A stretch of 64,000 bases of DNA from CAZFER01 sp964517495 (GTDB taxonomy: Bacteria > Hinthialibacterota > Hinthialibacteria > Hinthialibacterales > Hinthialibacteraceae): assembly GCA_964517495.1 (NCBI GenBank), contig CAZFER010000019.1, forward strand, positions 1 through 64,000, in the 5' to 3' direction. The notes beneath the pieces are model-generated. The model ran no database searches, had not been told where the DNA came from, and saw nothing but the letters and a program-made list of their open reading frames with translations. The translations under genes and the position numbers were made by a program. The stretch's first letter is position 1; the number at the start of each line of letters is the position of its first letter. This document shows, in pieces, positions 8,963 to 17,847 of the stretch.

Positions 8963-9528
8963 CGTCCACGCCTCCCTCCTCGACGCCTACTGTTGCGCAG
9001 AGTATCAGACTGGCGTTGGGTTGGCTTGATTCCCATCACCAGGTCTTCGTTGAATCGAGCCCGGGGGACCATGGTTTTTAACATAAACCGGTCAGACCGG
9101 TCGCGATTTCGCCGGGAAATGCGCCGATAGGGGTTTTCATCCCCCCATATCGTCCAGACGGTTATAACATATGCATCGTGAACACGGTCAATTTCGACAT
9201 TGGCGATCCAACTGAATTTCGAAGCCTCGGGTTGCTGGTACTGGCCTCTTAATTCCCCCAAGAGTGGATCCGCCCTATTTGTATATTGCAATTCAAGATC
9301 GTGGAGTTTGGCTTGGGTTAGATATATGGCTTTAGTGGTATCTTTGATCATTTTCGAGGCTTCGATGGAGTTCGTCAGGGAACGCATCAAGTAGGTTCCT
9401 GCGATAGCCAAAATGGTCATCGCCATCAGCACTTCCAACATCACAAAACCATTCAGCCGTGATGAGGAGGATGCCCTAAGCGTTTGGCCTATACGTTTTT
9501 GATTAATATATTTGGCCTTCTTCATCAT
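8959..9528 (-). CDS. gspI: Minor pseudopilin GspI
   Basis: The start is placed at the ATG ending at 9528 (MMKKAKYINQ), which has GAGGCG directly upstream; the longer open frame to 9606 runs deep into gspH. The product is ~189 residues with the prepilin signal RLNG^FVMLEVLMAMTILAIA, Glu at +5, and a small globular domain. GspI nucleates the pseudopilus tip. The C-terminus is very basic (RNSRRRGGRRGR) and residues ~130-145 are RRISRRNRDRSDR-like. It overlaps the end of gspH by 26 bases and the start of gspJ by 4. Confidence 0.87.
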   Translation of the reverse strand: MMKKAKYINQKRIGQTLRASSSSRLNGFVMLEVLMAMTILAIAGTYLMRSLTNSIEASKMIKDTTKAIYLTQAKLHDLELQYTNRADPLLGELRGQYQQPEASKFSWIANVEIDRVHDAYVITVWTIWGDENPYRRISRRNRDRSDRFMLKTMVPRARFNEDLVMGIKPTQRQSDTLRNSRRRGGRRGR

Positions 9529-10150
9529 AATCGCCTCGATAAAACCTTGATCCTTCCTCTTCCGTAGTCCCTTCCATACTTCTAATAAGTCCGGTCGAAG
9601 GGACAACTTTTAAAAACACACGTTTTTCATCGGCTTGTTTTTTTGCCAGGCGAAGAATGGTAAAATACGCTGCATCGGCAGAGCCGTCCGGGTAAAAATA
9701 GAACTCGCCTTCACCCCGGCGTATTTCATCATCTTCAGCCACCTTATAAACAAATTCAAAAATGAATCCATCCGGCAAAGAGCCTCTAATTTCTTTAACT
9801 TCATTGACTCGATCTCTTGAGCGGGAGGTTGATCGAGTGTTGCGCCGCCGGCTGCGGCTGCGCCGGCGGGATTGGTAATGTCTTCGCTCTTCCGGTTCTT
9901 CAACGGGAACCCAAAATGAATTTTTATCTAGATCAACCACCACACGAATGGGGATGCGTTCCATCACTGAGCGCTGCTGGGCATAGCGCAGGGCACCGAG
10001 AAATTCACTGGCGGCCTGTTTGAGTTCCGAGCGTTCGTAAAACTCACGAAACGCAGGGAGGCCAACCAGGGTTAGAATGGCCAGTAACAACACAACCAGT
10101 GTAATTTCAATCAGTGTAAAACCGGCCCTGGATTTCTTATTCAGGCACAT
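9503..10150 (-). CDS. gspH: Minor pseudopilin GspH with an Arg/Ser-rich insertion
   Basis: The 215-residue protein has the prepilin signal KSRAG^FTLIEITLVVLLLAIL and a GspH/FimT-type domain (LKQAASEFLGALRYAQQRSV). Residues 89-114 are an Arg/Ser repeat (RRHYQSRRRSRSRRR followed by NTRSTSRSRDR) inserted in the globular domain between the predicted beta strands; this is not a usual part of the family. The DNA of this insert (9809-9886) is markedly GC-rich. GspH joins the pseudopilus shaft to its tip. It lies 91 bases after gspG. Confidence 0.87.
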   Translation of the reverse strand: MCLNKKSRAGFTLIEITLVVLLLAILTLVGLPAFREFYERSELKQAASEFLGALRYAQQRSVMERIPIRVVVDLDKNSFWVPVEEPEERRHYQSRRRSRSRRRNTRSTSRSRDRVNEVKEIRGSLPDGFIFEFVYKVAEDDEIRRGEGEFYFYPDGSADAAYFTILRLAKKQADEKRVFLKVVPSTGLIRSMEGTTEEEGSRFYRGDYDEEGQIY

Positions 10151-10241
10151 AATTCACCCATCACCACCAATTCAGCGTGGTTCGCAATGGTAATTGACCG
10201 ACGTTTGAGCGCTAAAGGATTATTGAATCGAAAATTGGGAT

Positions 10242-10661
10242 TTATTCATCGTCATCCCAGTTTCCGATATCATCCTCGGTTCCTTCCTGGCCATCGGGGC
10301 CGACGGAGAAGAGATCATATTCAATCCCCCGTGAACCGGGATAAACGTAGCGGTATTCATTACCCCAGGGATCGGTGAAGCTTTTTCGCTGAAGGAAGGG
10401 TTTTTTCCATCCTTCCACACCTGGATCTTCAACCAAGGCACTAAGGCCTTGTTCGGTTGATGGATAACCGCCGATGGTCAAGTCATACATGCTCAGCGCG
10501 GTGCCAAGGGATGCAATATCGTTCTTGGCCCGGGTTTTCTTGGCCTCATCCGCCCGTCCACTGAAGTTGACGAGAACCGCACCGGCCAGAATTCCAATGA
10601 TGGTCACCACCAAAAGCAATTCGACTAGAGTAAATGCAGCCTGGTGTTTTCTTGATCGCAT
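10242..10661 (-). CDS. gspG: Major pseudopilin GspG
   Basis: The start is the ATG at 10661 (MRSRKHQ), preceded by AAGGAGG at ideal spacing; the longer frame to 10709 lacks this. The ~139-residue product has the signal RKHQAA^FTLVELLLVVTIIGI with Glu at +5, and the GspG-specific segments GGYPSTEQGLSALV, FTDPWGNEYRYVYPG and DLFSVGPDGQEGTEDDI, where acidic residues bind calcium. GspG polymerises into the periplasmic pseudopilus that pushes substrates through GspD. Ala occupies the -1 position of the cleavage site. Confidence 0.95.
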   Translation of the reverse strand: MRSRKHQAAFTLVELLLVVTIIGILAGAVLVNFSGRADEAKKTRAKNDIASLGTALSMYDLTIGGYPSTEQGLSALVEDPGVEGWKKPFLQRKSFTDPWGNEYRYVYPGSRGIEYDLFSVGPDGQEGTEDDIGNWDDDE

Positions 10662-10779
10662 GGTATGCCTCCTTAAGATTGAGTTTTTCTTTTTTATTGA
10701 TGCTACCATAATAGTTCTATTGACCTCTTTTAGTCAGAGTTACGTTGATTCTATCAATCGCTCAATATTTGTTTTTTCT

Positions 10780-11994
10780 TTAATGCATGCTTTGGCTGAT
10801 GGTGAAAATCGGCATAATCATGGCGAAGACGATGAATCCAACGATGACGGCCATCACCACAATCATGACGGGTTCGATAATTGACGTCAGGGTTTTAATC
10901 ACCCGTTCAGTTTCGGTTTCAAAGGTATCCGCCACCCGCTGCAAGGTGGTTTCCAAATTACCGGTTTCTTCACCCACTGCCACCATATTGACAGCAACCG
11001 GTGGGAAAAGGTCACTTTCCTCCATCCGGGTTGATAATTTCTCTCCTTCTTTGATATTCTCTGCAAATTTTTCGATATCGATCTTCAAAATTTTATTGGA
11101 TATAACCTGTTCTGTAATCGCCAGGGCTTTAAGAATGGTAACGCCATTGGCTAATAATGTACCAAGCGTACGGGCGAATTTGGCGATTTCCCGCTTTCGA
11201 ATCAGATCCCCTACAAGTGGTAAAGCGAGTTTAATTTTATCAAATTGCAACTTGCCCGCATCGGTTTCAATATATTTCTTGAACATAAATCCACCAACAA
11301 CAATACCCACAATAAAGGTCCACCAATAATTGGTAACAAAGTTGTTCAGAGCGATCAGCAGTTCAGTGGAAATGGGAAGATCGACATCTGAATCATTAAA
11401 CATGACCATAAACTTGGGAACCACAATGGTGAACAAAACAATCAGCACAAAGAAGCAAACCAAAACCATGAAAGCGGGGTAAGTAAGTGCGGAAATCACT
11501 TTGCTTCTGGTTTCCTGCTCTGATTCCAAAAAGGTGGCCAGCCGTTCCATCACCTCATCCAGCATTCCTCCCAATTCACCTGCGCGAACCATGCTGCAAT
11601 AGAGACTATTAAAGATACGGGGATGTTTTTTGAGCGAATCGGCCAAGGCGGTTCCGCCAGATACGTCGCTGTTTACACTTTTTATAATGTCCGTCATTTT
11701 GGGATTGGATGTTTGTTGTGTGATAACATCCAGACAGCGAACCAAGGGCAGGCCTGCACGCAGCAAATCACTAATCTGACGGCTGAAAGTGGTTATATCG
11801 CGGCTGGAAATTCGCCTTAATGAATTAAATGAGACTTCTGAATTTAGGCCTTTGCCGCCCCCCATTGCTTTTACTGAAATGGGGAAAACCTGCATTTTTT
11901 GCAGTTTGCCGATGACCAACTTTTGATTATCGGCTTCAAGGACGCCTTCAATGACTTCCCCGGATAATTTTTTGGCTTTGTATTTGTACCGCAT
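10780..11994 (-). CDS. gspF: Inner-membrane platform protein GspF
   Basis: The 404-residue polytopic protein has two T2SSF domains (~68-190 and ~270-395) and three membrane helices (~165-195, ~215-240, ~370-398). FSRQISDLLRAGLPLVRCLD and FARTLGTLLANGVTILKAL are the paired repeat motifs. GspF couples ATP hydrolysis by GspE to pseudopilin insertion. It lies 45 bases after gspE, with AGGA eight bases before the ATG, and 118 bases before gspG, where extra regulation of the abundant major pseudopilin is possible. Confidence 0.94.
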   Translation of the reverse strand: MRYKYKAKKLSGEVIEGVLEADNQKLVIGKLQKMQVFPISVKAMGGGKGLNSEVSFNSLRRISSRDITTFSRQISDLLRAGLPLVRCLDVITQQTSNPKMTDIIKSVNSDVSGGTALADSLKKHPRIFNSLYCSMVRAGELGGMLDEVMERLATFLESEQETRSKVISALTYPAFMVLVCFFVLIVLFTIVVPKFMVMFNDSDVDLPISTELLIALNNFVTNYWWTFIVGIVVGGFMFKKYIETDAGKLQFDKIKLALPLVGDLIRKREIAKFARTLGTLLANGVTILKALAITEQVISNKILKIDIEKFAENIKEGEKLSTRMEESDLFPPVAVNMVAVGEETGNLETTLQRVADTFETETERVIKTLTSIIEPVMIVVMAVIVGFIVFAMIMPIFTISQSMH

Positions 11995-12039
11995 CGCTGA
12001 TTCCTGAATTCCTTGAATCTTTATTTCACTTAATTTTTA

Positions 12040-13743
12040 TTACCATTCCTGAGTCACACGGATTAGTTCCTCAATGGTGGATTCACCACTAAATACTTTT
12101 TCCAATGCGCTTTGGCGCAATGTTTTCATGCCGGTTTTCAACGCTTCATTTTTAACCCGGCTGGCAGCAACCCTTTGGACCGTCAATTCACGAAGTTCCT
12201 CTGTCATCTGCATGATTTCATATATCGCGGTTCGGCCACGGTAACCCAGGAATTTGCAATTTTCACAACCTCGTCCATGATAATATTTTTGGTTGGCATG
12301 TTCGGATTCGGTTAAACCCAGGCCGCGCAGAATATCATGTTCCGGTTCGTATTCCTCCACGCAATCAGGGCATATGCGGCGCATAAGGCGCTGAGCAACC
12401 ACCCCGATCACGGATGAAGAAACCAAATACGGTTCAACGCCCATATCAATCAAACGAGTAATCGCGCCAGGAGCATCGTTGGTGTGAAGCGTCGTAAAAA
12501 CCAAGTGTCCTGTTAGCGCAGACTGAATGGCAATTTCAGCGGTTTCAGGGTCACGGGTTTCACCCACAAGAATAATGTCGGGGTCTTGACGCAAAAACGA
12601 ACGAAGCACATTGGCGAATTTCAAACCAATTTTGGGATTAACCTGAACCTGAATGATACCGTGCAAATGGTATTCGATTGGCTCTTCGATCGTCAGGATT
12701 TTGACATCCATTTTGTTAAGCCGCGAAAGAGTGGCGTATAGTGTTGTGGTTTTACCACTACCCGTCGGTCCGGTAACAAGAATTATGCCGTGAGGAACCG
12801 TGATCAGTTCATTAAATTTCTTAAGTGAATATTCATCAAAACCGAGTTGTTTCAAATCAAAGATGGTGCTGTCACGGTTTAAGATACGAATAACAATACT
12901 TTCGCCATAGGGTGTGGGAATGGTGGAGACACGAAGGTCAAATTCCACATTGCCACTTTTGATATTGATACGTCCGTCCTGAGGCAGGCGTTTTTCGGCG
13001 ATATTCATATCCGCCATAATTTTGATACGTGAAATAACGGCGGCCTGATAACGGCGGATGGATGGTGGAATAGCCGCTTCGTACAGCAACCCGTCAATAC
13101 GATAGCGAATACGCAGTTCATCTTCAAATGGCTCGAAGTGAATATCCGTTGCCCGGTCCAGCACGGCTTCGGTCATGATCTGGTTAACAAATCGGATGAT
13201 GGAGGCATCTTCGCTGAGTTCTTCGATGTTTGATTTTTCGAGCAATTCCTCTTCTTCTTCGCCATCCTCCTCCATCATGCCTTCTACGGTATCCGCACCG
13301 ATTCCATAATAGGTTTTGATAGCATCCTTGATATCATCACTGGGGGCGAGAAGGGGTTCAACATCGCACTTTAATAGAAGCCGAAGGTCATCCAAAGCGT
13401 GAAAATTAAGAGGATCCGCAATGGCGATACGCAAGGTATCTCCCCGCCGTTCAATCGGTAAAATGTTATATCGATGGACAAAACGGACAGGGATTTGATT
13501 CAATATCTCCGGAGGCAACTTTATATTGCTGATATCTATTGTTTCAACGCCGAGATGGGCTGAAAGGGATTCCAATATTCGATTCTCTTCAACGATCCCG
13601 TTTTCGACCAGGACCGTGTCAAAATTCTTCCCTGATTTTTCTTGGATGACTGCCGCACGATTTACCGACTCTGCATCGATCACTTTCAGAGAGCGAAGGA
13701 GTTCACCATACCGCCGTCCTATCAACCCTGGATTATGCTTCAT
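12040..13743 (-). CDS. gspE: Type II secretion ATPase GspE
   Basis: The 567-residue protein has an N-terminal MshEN/T2SSE-N domain (~15-150), an acidic linker (EEDGEEEEELLEK), then the ATPase core. Walker A is GPTGSGKT at 325-332, followed by the Asp box and Walker B region with FLRQDPDIILVGETRD, and the His box GHLVFTTLHTNDA. Two Cys pairs (CPDC and CENC) near the C-terminus match the zinc module of GspE/PilB ATPases. It powers pseudopilus assembly from the cytoplasmic side. It is the first gene of the operon, with AGAGGA before the ATG. Confidence 0.95.
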   Translation of the reverse strand: MKHNPGLIGRRYGELLRSLKVIDAESVNRAAVIQEKSGKNFDTVLVENGIVEENRILESLSAHLGVETIDISNIKLPPEILNQIPVRFVHRYNILPIERRGDTLRIAIADPLNFHALDDLRLLLKCDVEPLLAPSDDIKDAIKTYYGIGADTVEGMMEEDGEEEEELLEKSNIEELSEDASIIRFVNQIMTEAVLDRATDIHFEPFEDELRIRYRIDGLLYEAAIPPSIRRYQAAVISRIKIMADMNIAEKRLPQDGRINIKSGNVEFDLRVSTIPTPYGESIVIRILNRDSTIFDLKQLGFDEYSLKKFNELITVPHGIILVTGPTGSGKTTTLYATLSRLNKMDVKILTIEEPIEYHLHGIIQVQVNPKIGLKFANVLRSFLRQDPDIILVGETRDPETAEIAIQSALTGHLVFTTLHTNDAPGAITRLIDMGVEPYLVSSSVIGVVAQRLMRRICPDCVEEYEPEHDILRGLGLTESEHANQKYYHGRGCENCKFLGYRGRTAIYEIMQMTEELRELTVQRVAASRVKNEALKTGMKTLRQSALEKVFSGESTIEELIRVTQEW

Positions 13744-14085
13744 AAAAAATCCTCTAACTTAAATTTTCACTTAATTATAAGCAATTCTTCTGCCAAATTT
13801 TTCTCTATATCTAAAAATCCAATCTATCTTATTGTAATCACTTGGCTTACACCAATTCAACCTGATAATGATTTTTCTGATACATTCCTATGTTTTATTG
13901 GATTTTCAAGATTGAATTGTGAAATTACAGATCACACAACCTTTCAATTTGCCTGGAATACTCAAACGCCTTGATTTTAAATCCCCAATAAAGTTATATT
14001 TAACTTGCAACTTTAACCGTCTTCCTCCACGCGAAGCGAAGGCAGCCTGGGAAATTCATCATGTGCGATTGGAGGTACTATTTCT
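13744..14085. promoter_or_regulatory. Divergent intergenic region between gspE and the SSF symporter gene
   Basis: This 342-base AT-rich gap separates two divergent transcription units and should hold both promoters. On the minus strand a TATAAT hexamer lies at 13774-13779, about 31 bases before gspE, but no convincing -35 is spaced from it. On the plus strand GGAGG at 14071-14075 serves the GTG start at 14086. No operator-like repeat was recognised. Confidence 0.35.
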
Positions 14086-15558
14086 GTGTCTACTCTCAAA
14101 CTTATCGTCGTTATTATCTATGTACTGGCCATGTTGCTGGTGGGTTATTCATGCCGGCATAAAACCAAGACCGTCAGTGACTTCTTCCTTGGTGGCCGAA
14201 CACTTGGCCCCTGGCTTTCAGCATTTGCTTATGGAGCGACTTATTTTTCAGCCGTGTTATTTATCGGGTATGCGGGAAAATTGGGATGGGGATTTGGCCT
14301 TCACTCCCTTTGGATTGTATTGGGCAATGCCATTATCGGTGTTTATCTGGCGTGGAAAGTACTCGGATATCGAACACGTACCATGACAGCCAGGATGGAT
14401 GCCATGACCATGCCGGAATTTTTGGCGGTGCGATATGATTGCCAATCCCTGAAGGCACTTGCAGCCATTATTGTGTTTGTTTTCATGGTTCCCTACTCCG
14501 CTTCAGTGTATATGGGCTTGAGTTATTTGTTTGAAGTCAATCTAAACATGCCTTATCATTATGCTTTAGCCTTTATGGCTATCCTCACCGCTGTTTATCT
14601 GATCATGGGAGGTTACATGGCACTGGCTATAACGGACCTGATTCAAGGCATCGTTGTGTTGTTTGGAGTGATTGTGATGGTGTTCTTTCTGGTCAGCCAG
14701 GTTGGCGGCCCTGTGGAAGCGACAATGAGTTTGATGAAAGCGGAATATGCCCCCGCCTTGATGACTGAAACCGCTATCCCTGGATGGGTCACCCTTTTAT
14801 CGCTCGTGATTATCACCAGTTTTGGACCTTGGGGCCTTCCCCAAATGGTGCAGAAGTTTTACTCCATCAAAAGTGAAACCCAGATCAACCGAGCCGCTAT
14901 TGTATGTACAATTTTTGCCCTGATCATGGCGTTTGGCGCCTATTATACAGGTGCGTTAACTCATCTCTTTTATGATAAACCACCAGGAAAAATCGATGAG
15001 TTAATTCCACGGCTACTAACTGATTTCACACCGGATTTTGTTTCGATGGTTATACTGTTGTTGGTGATTTCCGCCTCGATGTCCAGCCTGTCATCATTGG
15101 TACTGGTTTCAAGCTCAGCCATTGCCATTGATCTGTATTCCGGTTTCTTTAGTCCGAATGCTTCAAAAAAAACAGTGGTAACTTTATTGCGGATTTTCTG
15201 CGCGGTATTTATTCTATCTTCCTTGGTTATCGCATTGATGCAACCAACCATTATTGTCAATTTGATGATTATATCGTGGGGAGCCTTATCGGGCGCGTTT
15301 ATCGCCCCTTACCTGTATGGTTTGTATTGGAAGCGAACGACAAAATCCGCCGCTGTGATCGGGTTATTATCCGGAGTAGGTACCGCTGTCTTTCTATTTA
15401 ATTGGTGGGGGAAACCAGGAATTCCGCTGGCGAGTACATTTGCCATTGCGATTCCATTGATTGTCGTGCCCATCGTAAGCATGATTACCCCGGCTTTGAG
15501 TGAAGATCATATCAATAAGATTTTTAATGAATCAGAGGGAAAAAGCGTAGTACATTAA
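14086..15558 (+). CDS. Sodium:solute symporter (SSF family)
   Basis: The 490-residue protein is an SSF permease with about 13 membrane helices. The N-terminal helix is followed by SDFFLGGRTLGPWLSAFAYG, the SSF hallmark before helix 2, and MTMPEFLAVRY is the conserved segment after helix 3. It imports a solute with sodium; the substrate (sugar, acid or amino acid) cannot be read from the sequence, although nearby sugar-processing genes favour a carbohydrate or derivative. The start is GTG, with GGAGG 10 bases upstream. Confidence 0.85.
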   Translation: MSTLKLIVVIIYVLAMLLVGYSCRHKTKTVSDFFLGGRTLGPWLSAFAYGATYFSAVLFIGYAGKLGWGFGLHSLWIVLGNAIIGVYLAWKVLGYRTRTMTARMDAMTMPEFLAVRYDCQSLKALAAIIVFVFMVPYSASVYMGLSYLFEVNLNMPYHYALAFMAILTAVYLIMGGYMALAITDLIQGIVVLFGVIVMVFFLVSQVGGPVEATMSLMKAEYAPALMTETAIPGWVTLLSLVIITSFGPWGLPQMVQKFYSIKSETQINRAAIVCTIFALIMAFGAYYTGALTHLFYDKPPGKIDELIPRLLTDFTPDFVSMVILLLVISASMSSLSSLVLVSSSAIAIDLYSGFFSPNASKKTVVTLLRIFCAVFILSSLVIALMQPTIIVNLMIISWGALSGAFIAPYLYGLYWKRTTKSAAVIGLLSGVGTAVFLFNWWGKPGIPLASTFAIAIPLIVVPIVSMITPALSEDHINKIFNESEGKSVVH

Positions 15559-15703
15559 TCAAAAAAAAACATCTCTCAAAAACCGGGGTACCCCGAAACT
15601 AAAGCTATGATGATGAAAACAAATAAACGCAACAAGGAGTTGCAATCCCTTGTTCACCGCTCAAACAAAAAGCAAGAAAGGAATAGATCATGTATCTTTA
15701 AAA

Positions 15704-16255
15704 TCACGGTCCAAACACAATAATGTCTCCCTGGCTAACCAAGCCATTGGTGGCATCAAAAATGGGCGAAACCCGCTGATCCTGAACTTCAGAAAGATTG
15801 TCCGGCCCCTGGCTGCTTAACAGATATTCAGCATTTGGGGAGGCAGTGGGAACATGTTCGATCGTCCATTCGAGCAAATTGATTGGCCAACCACAGGTTT
15901 CATCACGATTCAGATAAAAATATTCTTTCGCCGCAAACGAACTGGTTCGGCTTCCGGAACTGTAGTTAAATGGATCGATGGCGGGAACATTGGAGTATGG
16001 GACTGGCTCGAATATCTCACCCGCGCGGAATTGAACATCCCCCATTCTCTCTAATGTGCACGCTGGAGGGTAACCGCTGTGATCCAACCTATACATTTCA
16101 ATGGCAGTTTTCATGGCACGTAGATCGCCTTCAACACGGGCGATTTTGGCACGCAACTGGGCATTTAAAAAGTTAGGGACAGCAATCGCTGCAAGGATGC
16201 CAATAATGGCTACCACAATTAACAATTCAATGAGAGTGAATCCTTGTTTATTCAT
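15704..16255 (-). CDS. Orphan type II pseudopilin-like protein 1
   Basis: The start at 16255 (MNKQG^FTLIELL) is preferred because GAGGGAGG lies just upstream. The ~183-residue product has a perfect class III prepilin signal and GspG-like helix (IGILAAIAVPNFLNAQLRAK), a globular domain containing two Cys, a YLLSSQGPD motif recalling the GspG SVGPD loop, and a C-terminus NGLVSQGDIIVFGP. Two paralogues at 43643 and 57592 share both ends. It is unlinked to the gsp operon and probably serves as an alternative pseudopilin or a surface pilin-like protein. Confidence 0.8.
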   Translation of the reverse strand: MNKQGFTLIELLIVVAIIGILAAIAVPNFLNAQLRAKIARVEGDLRAMKTAIEMYRLDHSGYPPACTLERMGDVQFRAGEIFEPVPYSNVPAIDPFNYSSGSRTSSFAAKEYFYLNRDETCGWPINLLEWTIEHVPTASPNAEYLLSSQGPDNLSEVQDQRVSPIFDATNGLVSQGDIIVFGP

Positions 16256-16432
16256 TTTTTCCTCCCTCAAAATACGGCTATAAAAAGTATATCATCTATG
16301 AATAATAAGCTGGAATGCTTTCAAACGGGTATTTGCGCTTTATTTATTATTTGATGATTTTCCATAATTTTGAAACAAATAACACCGTTGTGTTTTACCT
16401 GTTTAATCCAATATACCAGAAGGATAGAAACC

Positions 16433-17626
16433 ATGAATGAATCCACACCCAAAAACAATTCCCGCCGCCGTTTTCTGCTCAGTTTGTCCGCTATCGGAGC
16501 CAGCAGCCTTCAATCATCCTTTGTTCCTCAAGCCGCTCAGCCCAAAATTCGGATTGGAGTCGTGGGTGGGGGATTTGGCTGTTCCTTCCAGTGGCATGAG
16601 CACCCCAATTGTACAGTCGCAGCGGTTAGTGATTTACGTCAGGATCGTCGAGACCGGCTGGTTAATACCTACCAATGCGATACCGTCTATGAATCGCTGG
16701 AAAAATTGATTTTGGATGACACCCTGGATGCGGTCGCCGTTTTTACCGGTGCTCCCGACCATGTACGGCACTGCACAGCGGTTATGAATAGTGGGAAACA
16801 TGTTATTTCCGCGGTGCCTGCAGCCATGAGTTTGGAAGAATGCCAGATATTAATCGATACCAAAGAGAAAACAGGTAAAACCTACATGATGGCAGAAACC
16901 AGTTATTACCGGCAGGAAGCGATTACCGCCCGCCAATGGTATAAAGAAGGAAAATTCGGTGACTTATTCTATATCGAAGCGGAATACCATCATGACATGA
17001 CCCATGATGGGCCACGATTGCGTTATTTCCAGGGCAAACGCACCTGGCGTTATGGCTATCCCCCCATGCACTATCCCACACATTCTCTCGGACTGGTCAC
17101 AGGGATAACCGGTGAGCGGATGACAAAGGTTATGTGTGTGGGACATGAACCAAAAGATAATAAGATTTATAAAGATAATGCGTATGACAATCCTTTTTGC
17201 AATGCGGCCGCTTTTTATCAAACCAACCGTGGCAATGCCGTGCGCCATTCTGAGTTCCGTCATGCCGCCGCAGGGATTACCGAGCGTGCCCAATGGTATG
17301 GCAATCAAATGAGTTTTTTTATGCCGACCCCAAATGGCGCCCCAGCAACGGTTTGCCACACGGGTAAGCGGCCAGAACGGTTTGATCAACCCCTTTATTG
17401 GAAATCAGACATGTTGCCTGAAACGTTGCGCCATAATAGCGGGCACGGTGGTTCGCATACCTTTCTTACCCATGAATTCATCCGCGCGTTGATTGAAAAT
17501 CGTGAACCAGCCGTGCACGTGTATGAAGCAATTGCGTATACAGCTCCCGGAATTGTGGCCCATCAGTCCGCACTTAAAGATGGTGAACAACTGGATATTC
17601 CTGATTTTTTCAAACCAAAAAAATGA
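16433..17626 (+). CDS. Tat-exported Gfo/Idh/MocA family oxidoreductase
   Basis: The start at 16433 has AGAAGGA upstream; the 397-residue product begins with a Tat signal (NNSRRRFLLSLSAIGAS, RRR at 11-13). A Rossmann domain follows with IGVVGGGFG (41-49), then the Gfo/Idh C-terminal alpha/beta domain with PPMHYPTHSLGLVTG. Family members oxidise or dehydrate sugars with NAD(P). The usual EKP catalytic motif reads AVP (127-129), so the conserved Lys is missing; substrate chemistry may differ. It overlaps the following truncated gene by ATGA. Confidence 0.85.
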   Translation: MNESTPKNNSRRRFLLSLSAIGASSLQSSFVPQAAQPKIRIGVVGGGFGCSFQWHEHPNCTVAAVSDLRQDRRDRLVNTYQCDTVYESLEKLILDDTLDAVAVFTGAPDHVRHCTAVMNSGKHVISAVPAAMSLEECQILIDTKEKTGKTYMMAETSYYRQEAITARQWYKEGKFGDLFYIEAEYHHDMTHDGPRLRYFQGKRTWRYGYPPMHYPTHSLGLVTGITGERMTKVMCVGHEPKDNKIYKDNAYDNPFCNAAAFYQTNRGNAVRHSEFRHAAAGITERAQWYGNQMSFFMPTPNGAPATVCHTGKRPERFDQPLYWKSDMLPETLRHNSGHGGSHTFLTHEFIRALIENREPAVHVYEAIAYTAPGIVAHQSALKDGEQLDIPDFFKPKK

Positions 17627-17808
17627 ATATTGAACGTCTTTTCCAGCGATTCAAGGATTATAAAAAAACTCTTGCTCAGTTGCAAATTGCGCTGGATCAA
17701 TCCAAGAATGATCTTGTACACGATGCTGTTATTCAACGTTTCGAGTTTACCTATGAACTCGCCTGGAAAACAGTCAAATTGTATCTAGAGATAAAAGGGG
17801 TGGAATAG
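17623..17808 (+). pseudogene. Truncated HI0074-type nucleotidyltransferase substrate-binding (HEPN-like) gene
   Basis: The 61 residues match the N-terminal half of the HI0074 family: RFKDYKKTLAQLQIAL and the hallmark VIQRFEFTYELAWKTVKLYL. Intact members are ~130-140 residues and pair with a MNT-type nucleotidyltransferase as a toxin-antitoxin module. Here the frame stops right after KGVE, the C-terminal half including the usual conserved R-x4-6-H region is absent, and no nucleotidyltransferase gene is adjacent. The ATG overlaps the Gfo/Idh stop. It reads as the remnant of a decayed module. Confidence 0.75.
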
Positions 17809-17847
17809 TGGGGCAGAATTTAGGATTAATAGCACAAAGGAGGAATG

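Noticed and set aside
15584..15595. CGGGGTACCCCG palindrome after the SSF gene
   Set aside because: A 12-bp palindrome without loop or T-tract is too short to call as terminator or operator.
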